Shown: positions 27,230 through 35,601 of the stretch, one piece after another
Position numbering within the stretch: position 1 is the stretch's first letter
Layout: each line of letters begins with the position of its first letter
From: JADGRA01 sp052143535
GTDB taxonomy: Bacteria; Myxococcota; Myxococcia; Myxococcales; Myxococcaceae
Assembly: GCA_052143535.1 (NCBI GenBank)
Contig: JBKQSS010000041.1
Span: 144,216-208,215 of the forward strand
Direction of reading: 5' to 3'
DNA length: 64,000 bases
The notes under the pieces: model-generated
The model's database searches: none
What the model saw: the letters and a program-made list of their open reading frames with translations, nothing else
What the model was told of the DNA's origin: nothing
Translations under genes and position numbers: made by a program

Positions 27230-30200
27230 TCAGGGTGGCGAAAACGTCTGCGTGCGCACGGTGGCTGCGCTGATGGCGCTGCTTCCCCAGGGAAAGTCGA
27301 AGTACTGGTTGACGACCCACTCCCCCAGGAGCCCGGAGCTCCCCGGGTAGAACGGCCCGTCCATAATGGGACCGGGCAGTTGGTCCTTGGTGGTCGAGCC
27401 GTCCAGGACGGCAATCCACCGCACATTGCCGCCTGAGGTGTAAGGGAAGCTCAGCACATTGTCCGTCCGAAAACTGCTCCCGACGTCGACGGTGAAGTCG
27501 CCGCCCGGCCGGGCAAAGGGCCCGGGGTTGTAGGTGTTGCCGGTGACGCCCGCCGACACGCCGTAGCTGGCCGGCGTCATGCTGTGCACCCGCCCCCAAA
27601 TCCAGTTGCTCTGCGCGCCGAGGGTTTGGCTCACCTGGTCATAACTTGCAGCCATGTCTGTTTGGGCCTGCGCCGCGCAATTGCTGTTTGCACAGAAGCT
27701 CTGGTACGGCGCCGGCAGCCCGGGGGTGAGCATGAACAGCACGGCCTTGAGGGCGTTGACCGGGTTGATGCCCTGCCCGGCGGCGGCCAGGGGTGCAAGG
27801 AAGATGTCCGAAATGTACCGGTTGAGAAAGGCGTGGAAGAGAAGGCACGCGGCCGAGTCGGTGGCGTTGGTGCCGCTCGTGTCGGGCGGGCTTGCCACCG
27901 GGTCGGTCCCGGTCAGCCCGCTTGGACAATTCAGGCCGTCCGTCTGCCAGGTCCCGAGGAGCTTCATCGCCGCGGCGTAGGAGCCGGTGGTGGAGGTTGC
28001 CGCTGGAAGCAGCGGGAGGAAGGCGGCGGCGATGGTGGCGACGTGGTCGGTCTGAATGGCCTCCATGTCCGAGACCGACACCTTCCCGCCGTCGGCGGTG
28101 AAAGAGGCGAGCAGCGAGTCAATGCGAGCGGCCCTGAAGGCGGTCGGGTCATCCCAGGCAAAGCTCAGGTAAGGCACGGCCGGAGGGCCGCTCGACATCA
28201 GCCCCAGTGAGAGCGGGGCGGGGACGGTGGGGTCCGTCGTGCAATTCTGTGCCCAGGGAGCGGCGTTGGCGGTGGCGAAGTACCCCTTGGCCGGGTTCTT
28301 CCCCTGCGGCAGCTGAGCGTCCGGGACCCAGAGGCCCCCGTCTGCGCCGCCCCACTCGGCCACCCCCACGCCCGGCAGTGCCGCCCAGGGCAGCAAGGTA
28401 AACGTCCCCGCCGGGCCGAGATTGGCCACGTTTCCAGCCCACGGCCTTTGAGGGACGAAGGCGTGCGGGTCATAGCCAATGTTTCCGCTGTCGTCGGCGA
28501 TGACGAGATTCTGGGCGCCGGTGTCGAAGTTGGCGAAGGCGGCGAAGGCCGCGTCGACGTTGGCCGCGGTGAGCAGCCCGAGGAAGGCCTTCAACGGGTT
28601 ACACGGCCCGTTGCTCGTTTCGCCGCAGCGGTTCACCTCCAGCCCCGTCCAGCGCCAGCTGAGGTACTGCGTCGGCGACAGCTGCTGGATGAAGGCCCCG
28701 TGGACGGGTGACATGTTCACGACGTAGGGCACCGTCATGGTGTCGTTGGCCGTGCCGACGCTGCCGGTGCGGACGGTGATGGGTGAGCTCACCGAAAGGA
28801 TGGGAATCTCGTTGCCCGGGGGGCCGAAGAGAATTTTCCCTGTCGCCGGGTCGATGGTCTCGAGGTAGACGTCGGTGACGTCGTACCCGACGACGGTCAC
28901 CCCCCAGCCGATGTGCGCGCTCCGGCCGATTTCGTAGGCAGGAGTCCCGGGGAAGGAAGCGCCCAGCGCTTCCAACCCGTCAGCCGACGTCATTGAAGAG
29001 AGATGGAAGTAGGGGGGGTACTGGAGCGTCAGGTGCGGGTCATTGGCCACCATGCTGGCCCCGCTGGCGGAGGAGCTTCCCATCACCACCCAGTTGTTGG
29101 AGCCAGCTCGCTCCGTGCCGCTGCTGAAGGGCTGCTTCAGCACCTTCAGTCGTGCCGACAGGCCGCTCAACGCCTGGGCGCCACCGGGAAACGCCGGGAC
29201 CGACAGGTTGGACTTGAAAGGTGTAGCCGGCCTCGAGGCGGACGGTGGCGGGCTGGCGGTGGCGGCGGCGGTGATGGTGTACGCGTTGGGGACGGGCTGC
29301 TGGCAGCGCAGCCAGGCGTTGACTTTGGCCAAGTCCTCAGCGGGCCCTTGCGCATACAGCTCGAGGAATTGGGTGTTGTCGATTTCGTCGGAGAGCGTCT
29401 CGGAGAGCTGCCATTGGAACAACCGAGTGATGGCCAGCGTGTCGCTCGGCATCCACATTTCCACCACCGAGGGGCCGAGGGTGAAGGGGATGGCCAGCTG
29501 GCTGTACTCGGCCGGGAAGGGCGCGCTCGAGTCCCCGGCCTGCATCGCCGAGATGTAGGCATTCACCCCATTGGAATAGGCCTGAAGCAGGTTGAGCTCG
29601 TCCGGGTCGAGTTCGGGCAGCAAGGCGTCCCCCAGGGCCTTGCCCGGCGGGTTGCTGAAGGGGGTGGTGAAGAGCGTCCGAAGCTGCTGGTCCTGCGAAA
29701 GCGCGTTCTCCCCGAGAATCTCGGAGAGCTTTCCCTCCGCCTCGCGGCGGAGGAAGTCCATCTCGAAGAGTCGGTCGTGCGCATGCAGGTACCCCAGCAC
29801 GGCGATGCAGTCCGGCTGCGTCTGGCAGCTAATATTGGGGATGTCGCGCGCGTCGTAGGTGACGGTGACTGCCGCTTTGAGAATGGGGATGGTTTGCGCG
29901 GTCACCACCGTCGGCCCGAGGTTTATGGCGGCCGAGGCGCTCGCCCCGTTGACGCTCGCCGTCAGCGTGACGCTGGTGGCGCTGCCGATGGCCGCCGGCG
30001 GGGTGTAGACGACGCTGCGCCCGGTTGTCGGTGAAATGGTGCCCGCCCCGGTGGCTGGCGACAGCGACCACGTCACATTGTTGCTGGTGTTGTAAGTGCG
30101 GGCGGTGAAGCCCGTCGAATTTCCACCCGGCGCGGCCGTCACCGGCCCGGAAGGGGTGATGGTGACAGCGACGGTGCCGCCGCTGCTGGTGGAGGTGCTG

Positions 30201-30262
30201 CAACCGGCGGCCACCACGGTGAGGACAGCCGACACCAAGGCCAGCGGGAGACGAGCGCGCAT
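27230..30262 (-). CDS. penicillin acylase family lipoprotein
   Basis: A protein of about 1010 residues. A lipobox (LTVVAAGC) is followed by an Ig-like domain (VAVTITPSGPVTAAPGG; about residues 30-120) and a penicillin-acylase-type Ntn hydrolase. The autocatalytic beta-chain start is Ser388 in AGSNNWVV (numbered from this start); ANDPHL and HIGWGVTV are family motifs. Substrates of relatives are N-acyl amides, including beta-lactams and acyl-homoserine lactones; none is proven here. ATG at 30262 is favoured by GGGGTG 6 nt upstream and a normal signal peptide; an in-frame ATG at 30298 is the alternative. Confidence 0.88.
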   Translation of the reverse strand: MRARLPLALVSAVLTVVAAGCSTSTSSGGTVAVTITPSGPVTAAPGGNSTGFTARTYNTSNNVTWSLSPATGAGTISPTTGRSVVYTPPAAIGSATSVTLTASVNGASASAAINLGPTVVTAQTIPILKAAVTVTYDARDIPNISCQTQPDCIAVLGYLHAHDRLFEMDFLRREAEGKLSEILGENALSQDQQLRTLFTTPFSNPPGKALGDALLPELDPDELNLLQAYSNGVNAYISAMQAGDSSAPFPAEYSQLAIPFTLGPSVVEMWMPSDTLAITRLFQWQLSETLSDEIDNTQFLELYAQGPAEDLAKVNAWLRCQQPVPNAYTITAAATASPPPSASRPATPFKSNLSVPAFPGGAQALSGLSARLKVLKQPFSSGTERAGSNNWVVMGSSSASGASMVANDPHLTLQYPPYFHLSSMTSADGLEALGASFPGTPAYEIGRSAHIGWGVTVVGYDVTDVYLETIDPATGKILFGPPGNEIPILSVSSPITVRTGSVGTANDTMTVPYVVNMSPVHGAFIQQLSPTQYLSWRWTGLEVNRCGETSNGPCNPLKAFLGLLTAANVDAAFAAFANFDTGAQNLVIADDSGNIGYDPHAFVPQRPWAGNVANLGPAGTFTLLPWAALPGVGVAEWGGADGGLWVPDAQLPQGKNPAKGYFATANAAPWAQNCTTDPTVPAPLSLGLMSSGPPAVPYLSFAWDDPTAFRAARIDSLLASFTADGGKVSVSDMEAIQTDHVATIAAAFLPLLPAATSTTGSYAAAMKLLGTWQTDGLNCPSGLTGTDPVASPPDTSGTNATDSAACLLFHAFLNRYISDIFLAPLAAAGQGINPVNALKAVLFMLTPGLPAPYQSFCANSNCAAQAQTDMAASYDQVSQTLGAQSNWIWGRVHSMTPASYGVSAGVTGNTYNPGPFARPGGDFTVDVGSSFRTDNVLSFPYTSGGNVRWIAVLDGSTTKDQLPGPIMDGPFYPGSSGLLGEWVVNQYFDFPWGSSAISAATVRTQTFSPP

Positions 30263-30489
30263 GCGGAACACCCCAAGAGAGCGGAAAAGGAAGCGCATCG
30301 CTCGCGCGTGTTGACCGGCAAGTCAACAACAGAACGACGACGCGCCGCGGTAAATTCTGCTGGCCCGTGCGCCGAGCGCACGTGACACAAAGTCTCTCAC
30401 AGCCCCTGAGGCTCTCGGGGCTTCTGGGACAACAGAGTCCCCCCCAAGCTCGTTCGGAGAACAGGCAGCCGGGCACACTGCTCCCCCGT

Positions 30490-31554
30490 TTAGGCAGGCT
30501 CTTGCTGCGTCATGCAGTGCAGGGTGCCCAGGCCCCACACCAAGTCCAGCGCGTGGATGCCCACCACCTCGCGCCCGGGGAAGAGACGGGCCAGCGTCCC
30601 CAGCGCCACGCGGTCGGCCGGGTCATTAAAAGTCGGCACCAGGACGTGCCGGTTGGCGATGTAGAAGTTGGCGTAGCTGGCCGGCAGCCGTTGGCCATTC
30701 CATTCCACACACCCTGGCATGGGCAAAGGGACGACGTGCAGCGGCCGCCCGTCGGCGTCCGTCATGGAAGCCAGGCGCCGGCGGTTGTCCTCCAGCCGCG
30801 CGTAGTTGGCGTCGCTGCGCTTTCTCTCGGTGGCCAGCACCACGGTGGTTTCGTCGACGAAGCGTGCCAAGTCATCCACGTGTCCGTGGGTGTCGTCGCC
30901 GACTATCCCTTCGCCCAGCCACAGCACCTTGCGAATGCCGAGGTACTCCTTCAGCAAGCCCTCCAAGGCCGACTGCGACAGCCCGGGGTTGCGCGCCTGG
31001 ATGGGGGACAGCAAACACTCCTCGGTGGTGAGCAGCGTCCCGGCCCCGTTGACGTCAATGCTTCCGCCCTCCAGCACCACCTCTTGAAGCTTCCCGCCAA
31101 AGCGCGCCGTCGGCTTCCACTGCCGGCGCTTCTGCGCGCGGGCGATGCGGTCCGGGACTGCGTCGTCCTGGTGGTGGTTGGAGTACTTGGCCCAGCCGTT
31201 AAAGCGCCAATGGGTGAGGGCCACCTCGCCGTCCGCGTGCTTGACGAAGAGCGGCCCGTGGTCGCGCGTCCAGGCTCGGTCCGTGGGGAAGGAGAAGAAG
31301 TCCACCTGAGCCAAGTCCACGCCCGCCCTCTGCAAAAGACGGCGGGCCCGCCCCTCCTCCGGCTTGCCATTCACCTCGAGACGCACCCGCTCCGAGCCGG
31401 AGAGCCAGCGCACCAGGTCCGCGTAGGCAAATGGGATGGCGGGAAACTTCCCGGGCCAGTCTGTCCGCTCGTGCGGCCAGGCCAGCCAGGTGGCGGCGTG
31501 CGGCTCCCACTCCGCCGGCATGCGGAAGCCCAATGCCGCGGGAGTCCTCTTCAT
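30490..31554 (-). CDS. aguA: agmatine deiminase
   Basis: A 354-residue member of the Porphyromonas-type peptidyl-arginine deiminase / agmatine deiminase family. The catalytic Cys347 lies near the C-terminus in GTLHCMTQQEP, and the substrate-binding Asp/His residues are in AWTRDHGPLF and HGHVDD. It would convert agmatine to N-carbamoylputrescine plus ammonia. ATG at 31554 overlaps the stop of the amidase gene upstream (ATGA), so the two pathway steps are coupled. Confidence 0.92.
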   Translation of the reverse strand: MKRTPAALGFRMPAEWEPHAATWLAWPHERTDWPGKFPAIPFAYADLVRWLSGSERVRLEVNGKPEEGRARRLLQRAGVDLAQVDFFSFPTDRAWTRDHGPLFVKHADGEVALTHWRFNGWAKYSNHHQDDAVPDRIARAQKRRQWKPTARFGGKLQEVVLEGGSIDVNGAGTLLTTEECLLSPIQARNPGLSQSALEGLLKEYLGIRKVLWLGEGIVGDDTHGHVDDLARFVDETTVVLATERKRSDANYARLEDNRRRLASMTDADGRPLHVVPLPMPGCVEWNGQRLPASYANFYIANRHVLVPTFNDPADRVALGTLARLFPGREVVGIHALDLVWGLGTLHCMTQQEPA

Positions 31555-32438
31555 TCGTCCAGCATGCGCCGGGTGAGGGGGGCGTAGGCGTCAATGCGTC
31601 GGTCGCGGAGGAAGGGCCAGTTGCGCCGCACTTCCTCGGTGCGGGCCGGGTCGCATCGCACCACCAGCACCTCCTCCTCGGTGCGCGAGGCCTCGGCCAG
31701 CACCACGCCGAAAGGGTCCGCCACGAAGCTTCCTCCCCAGAATTCGAGGCCCCCGCCGGGCGGCCCCTCGTGGCCCACCCGGTTGACGGCTGCCACGAAG
31801 AGGCCGTTGGCGATGGCGTGGGAGCGCTGAATGGTTTGCCAGGCCGAGGCCTGGGACGGGCCATGCTCGGCCTTCTCTTGGGGGTGCCAGCCGATGGCGG
31901 TTGGGTAGAAGAGAATGTCCGCGCCGGTGAGGGCGGTGAGCCGGGCTGCCTCCGGGTACCACTGGTCCCAGCAGATGAGTGTGCCGAGCCGCCCGTGGGC
32001 CGTCTCGAAGCTCTTGAAGCCGAGGTCTCCAGGGGTGAAATAAAACTTCTCGTAAAAGAGCGGGTCATCCGGAATGTGCATTTTCCGGTAGAGGCCGCGG
32101 CTGGAGCCGTCGGCGTCCAGCACCACCACGGTGTTGTGGTAGAGGCCGGGGGCGCGCTTCTCGAAGAGGCTCGCCAGGATGACGACTTTCAGCTCCTTGG
32201 CCAGCGGCCCCAGGCGCTCCGTCGACGGCCCGGGAATGGGCTCGGCCAAGTCGAAGAGGGCGACGTCCTCGCGCTGGCAGAAGTATTGGCTGCGAAACAA
32301 CTCCGGCAGGCAAACCACCTGCGCGCCGCGCTGAGCCGCTTCGCGGATGCGCACCACGGCGTTTTCCAAGTTTTCGGCTGGGTTTACCGAGCAGCGCAGC
32401 TGCACCAGTCCCACCGTGAAGGGCTTTTTGTCGCTCAT
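31551..32438 (-). CDS. aguB: N-carbamoylputrescine amidase (nitrilase superfamily)
   Basis: A 295-residue carbon-nitrogen hydrolase with the Glu46-Lys119-Cys156 triad (CLPELF, YRKMHIPD, LICWDQWYPEA). The family converts N-carbamoylputrescine to putrescine, CO2 and ammonia, the step after agmatine deiminase. The next gene encodes that deiminase, overlapping by 4 bp, so the pair forms the agmatine route to putrescine. ATG at 32438 is the family start; the frame extends to 32486 without a good ribosome site. Confidence 0.93.
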   Translation of the reverse strand: MSDKKPFTVGLVQLRCSVNPAENLENAVVRIREAAQRGAQVVCLPELFRSQYFCQREDVALFDLAEPIPGPSTERLGPLAKELKVVILASLFEKRAPGLYHNTVVVLDADGSSRGLYRKMHIPDDPLFYEKFYFTPGDLGFKSFETAHGRLGTLICWDQWYPEAARLTALTGADILFYPTAIGWHPQEKAEHGPSQASAWQTIQRSHAIANGLFVAAVNRVGHEGPPGGGLEFWGGSFVADPFGVVLAEASRTEEEVLVVRCDPARTEEVRRNWPFLRDRRIDAYAPLTRRMLDE

Positions 32439-32495
32439 GGTCGGCTGCGGACGCTGCCCAGGCGCGCGCCCGGCTGTCAACCGCAAGCGCTCTCC

Positions 32496-33884
32496 TTAAG
32501 GGGGCGACTGCCCGGCCGCCATCAGCCTCTCCAGCTCGGCCGGCTCCTTGGGGATGGCGCCGGTGAGGAGCTGGGCCCCGGTTGGGGTGATGAGAATCTC
32601 GTCCTCGATGCGCACCCCGAAGCCCCGCTGCGGCAGGTAGATGCCAGGCTCGACGGTGATGACGGCGCCGGCCGGCAGCGGCGCGTCGTAGTCCCCCCGG
32701 TCGTGCACTTCCAGCCCGACGAAGTGGCAGCAGGGATGGATGTAGTAGTCGTAGTAGCCCGCCTCTTGGATGACTCGACGGGTGGCCTGGTCGATGTCTC
32801 CGACGCGGACGCCGGCCTTGGCGGCGGCGATACCCGCTGCCTGGGCCCGCAGGACGACGTCGTAAATGGCCCGCTGCTCGGGCGTGAATTTGCCGCTCAC
32901 CGGCAGGGTGCGGGTGACGTCGGCTGCGTAGTATTCCGCCTCGCCAGCGACATCCATGAGGATGAGCTCGCCGGCCTTCATCACGCGGTCGTCCTTGCCG
33001 TAATGCAGGAAGGTGGAGTCCGAGCCCGAGCCGACGATGGAGTCATAGGCAACGTGCCGCGAGCCGGCTTTGCGAAAGGCTGCCTCCACGGCGTCCTTCA
33101 CCTCGTACTCATGCGCGCCGGGGTGCACCGCTTTGAGGCCCGCCGCATGCCCGGCCGCCGTGTAGACAATGGCCTGGCGCATGAGGGCCAGCTCCTCGGG
33201 CTCCTTCACCTCCCGCATCCGGGCGAGGGTGCCATTCAAGTCATTCACTTTGCAGCCGTACGTCCGCTCGAGGGCCTTACTGTAGGCCTCCATCACTTTG
33301 GGCCTTGGTGCCGGCTCGGCTTTGAAGTCTCCGAGGAAGGTCAGCCCACCCCGGTACAGGCACGCCGCCACCAGGGCCGCCGGCAGCATCCGACTGCGGT
33401 GGAGGACGGCGAAGCCGGTGGCCACCTCCAGGGCCTTGCTGGGCAGCTCGGCCCGCGCGCCATAGACGCGCTCGGCCTCCACGTCGCGGGAGGACAGAAA
33501 GAGGGCCTCCCGCGCAGCTGTCCAGAAGGGGGTGGCCGGGGCGGTGGGCTCGAGCAAGAGGGCCGCGCCCTCCTCGTCGATGCCGGTGAGGTAGTAGAAG
33601 TCCATCCCCTCGCGGAGGCCCTCGAAGCGCATCTCGTTCACCACCAGCGCCGCGCCCGTCTTGAAGCTGTCCATCAACGCGCGCCGCCGACGCCGGTAGA
33701 CGTCTGCGCCAAGCGTCCCGCGCGGGCCCACCAACGGCAGCTCCGGCATTCCCGCCAGCGGGGCCACCAGCGGGGCCGCCGGCGGCGCCAACCCCTCGTC
33801 GGCCGCGTGGGCCCTGGGGAAGAGGCCAAGCACAGAAAGCAGGACGAGGCGGACGGACGCGCTTCGGCGCAAGGGGTGGGCCAT
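32496..33884 (-). CDS. secreted M24 aminopeptidase (Xaa-Pro type)
   Basis: A 462-residue exported protein (signal peptide VRLVLLSVLGLFPRAHA). An aminopeptidase P N-terminal domain (YRRRRRALMDSFKTGAALVV, YYLTGIDEEGAALLL) precedes a pita-bread M24 catalytic domain. Metal ligands are visible: Asp pair in LILMDVAGEAEYYAADVTRT, His in HFVGLEVHD, Glu in TVEPGIYLP and Glu in RIEDEIL. It should remove N-terminal residues before Pro outside the cytoplasm. ATG at 33884 starts the signal peptide; the longer frame is noise. Confidence 0.9.
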   Translation of the reverse strand: MAHPLRRSASVRLVLLSVLGLFPRAHAADEGLAPPAAPLVAPLAGMPELPLVGPRGTLGADVYRRRRRALMDSFKTGAALVVNEMRFEGLREGMDFYYLTGIDEEGAALLLEPTAPATPFWTAAREALFLSSRDVEAERVYGARAELPSKALEVATGFAVLHRSRMLPAALVAACLYRGGLTFLGDFKAEPAPRPKVMEAYSKALERTYGCKVNDLNGTLARMREVKEPEELALMRQAIVYTAAGHAAGLKAVHPGAHEYEVKDAVEAAFRKAGSRHVAYDSIVGSGSDSTFLHYGKDDRVMKAGELILMDVAGEAEYYAADVTRTLPVSGKFTPEQRAIYDVVLRAQAAGIAAAKAGVRVGDIDQATRRVIQEAGYYDYYIHPCCHFVGLEVHDRGDYDAPLPAGAVITVEPGIYLPQRGFGVRIEDEILITPTGAQLLTGAIPKEPAELERLMAAGQSPP

Positions 33885-33978
33885 GAGGGCACTCTCCCAA
33901 GCACCCGCCTGCCAGGGGAAGCGCCAACTTGCAGCCGGCACCCCAAAGCGGGCCCGAAAGGTGCCGGAGGCGTGTTTC

Positions 33979-35457
33979 TCAGGCCCGCCGCAAAGAGGGC
34001 GCGCGCAGTCGGCGCAGCTGCTGGTGGGCAATTTCCCCCAGCGTCCGCAGCGCGGCGTGGATGCGCTCGTCGTCGGGGATGCCGGTGTTGATGCGGATGC
34101 AGCTGGGGTAGCCGGTGCCGGTGGCCGAGAAGATGGGACCCGGCGCGACCGCGATGCCGCGCTCGAGCGCCTCGGCGTGCAGTGCCAGCGCGTCGGCGCC
34201 GTCCGGCATTTGCACCCACAACAGCGTGCCGCCGTCAGGACGGGTGATGCGCGTTCCCTCGGGAAACACCTGACTCAGCGTGTTTCGCATGCGTTCCATC
34301 TGCCCGGCCAGAGTGCGCCTCAGGGTGCGCAGGTGCCGGTCATAGCCTCCGGCCTGGAGCAGCTCGGCGATGGCCATCTGCAACAGGGTGGGCGTGGCCA
34401 CCGTCTGCGCGAATTTCAAGAGCTCCACCCGCTCGGTGAAGCGGCCGGGCGCCGCCCACCCCACCCGCCAGCCGGGGGCCAGCGTCTTGCTGAAGGAGCC
34501 GCACAGCATCACCCAGCCGTCCTTGTCCCAGGCCTTGGCGGCGCGCGGGCGCAAGGGCCCGAAGTGCAAGTCCCCGTAAATGTCATCCTCGATGAGCGGC
34601 ACTTCGGCCCGTCGCACCAGCTCCACCAGCTCCTGCTTGCGAGCGTCGGGCATGACGGTGCCGAGGGGGTTGCTGAAGTTGGTGACGACCAGGACTGCCC
34701 GCACCGGGTGCCGACGAAGGGCCTCGGCCAGGGCGTCCAGCTGGATGCCGTCGCGGGGGTGGGTGGGGATTTCCAGTGCCCTCAGGCCGAGGGCCTCCAC
34801 CACCCGCAGCACGCCGTAGTAGGCCGGCGACTCGAGCGCCACAATGTCTCCCGGTCGGGCGACGGCCAGAAGGCAAAGCGAGACGGCCTCGCTTGCCCCA
34901 CAGGTGGTGATGAAGTCCTCCGCGGCGAGGGTGCACCCCCAAGTCAGCGAGCGCCGGGCAAGCTGCTGCCGCAAGGGCGGCCAGCCCGGGGGCATGTCGT
35001 ACTCCAGGCCCACCGCCCCCACCTCGCGGGCCAGCGCCGCCAGCACCCGGTTGAGCGGCTTACTGGGAAGCAGCTTTGTGGAGGGCACCGCGGCGCCGAG
35101 TTGCACCATGCGCTCGTCTCTTGCGGCCGCGTAGACGCGGCGCACGAGGTCGCTCACCTCCGGCTCGGCGGCACGGCGCGAGGGGCGGCTGGTGGAGGGC
35201 TCCGGTGCCGGGGCCGGACGGACGGGAAGCCGCACGTAATGGCCGGACTGCGGCCGTGCCTCCACCAAGTCCCGGGCCTCGAGCAGCTGGTAGGCCTGCA
35301 GCACGGTAGAGACGCTCACCCGCTCCTGAAGCGAGAGTTCCCGCACCGAGGGAAGTCGGTCTCCCGGGGTGAGGATGCCGGCGGCGATGGCGTCGCTCAG
35401 TTTTTCCGCCACCCGCTCGAAGAGCAGCGTCCGGTGGGCCCGCACGGGCTGTGCCAT
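33979..35457 (-). CDS. MocR-type GntR regulator with aminotransferase domain
   Basis: A 492-residue fusion: a GntR winged helix-turn-helix (residues 10-75, GDRLPSVRELSLQERVSVST) and a class I aminotransferase-like domain with the pyridoxal-phosphate Lys324 (GSFSKTLAPGWRVGW). Such MocR/PdxR proteins use PLP and an amino compound as effectors and usually regulate a neighbouring or divergent gene. Here both flanking genes are on the same strand, so the target is unclear; the aguAB operon downstream is a possible candidate. ATG at 35457. Confidence 0.92.
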   Translation of the reverse strand: MAQPVRAHRTLLFERVAEKLSDAIAAGILTPGDRLPSVRELSLQERVSVSTVLQAYQLLEARDLVEARPQSGHYVRLPVRPAPAPEPSTSRPSRRAAEPEVSDLVRRVYAAARDERMVQLGAAVPSTKLLPSKPLNRVLAALAREVGAVGLEYDMPPGWPPLRQQLARRSLTWGCTLAAEDFITTCGASEAVSLCLLAVARPGDIVALESPAYYGVLRVVEALGLRALEIPTHPRDGIQLDALAEALRRHPVRAVLVVTNFSNPLGTVMPDARKQELVELVRRAEVPLIEDDIYGDLHFGPLRPRAAKAWDKDGWVMLCGSFSKTLAPGWRVGWAAPGRFTERVELLKFAQTVATPTLLQMAIAELLQAGGYDRHLRTLRRTLAGQMERMRNTLSQVFPEGTRITRPDGGTLLWVQMPDGADALALHAEALERGIAVAPGPIFSATGTGYPSCIRINTGIPDDERIHAALRTLGEIAHQQLRRLRAPSLRRA

Positions 35458-35601
35458 GAAGCGTCTCCTCTTCCTTGCGAGCGCGCGGTGGGGCGCCTTC
35501 GAGGAGGGGGCTTTAACCGGCGGGCGGCTGAGGGACCAGCGCAGTTTGAACCGAGGGGATGGCCCTCTTGCTTGTACTGTGCTGGCCGGGGGGCCAGCGC
35601 C

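Noticed and set aside
31431..34091. 886-residue open frame opposite the amidase and peptidase genes
   Set aside because: It runs antisense to recognised genes with clear active sites. The protein is low-complexity and has no family motifs, the usual artefact of high GC DNA.
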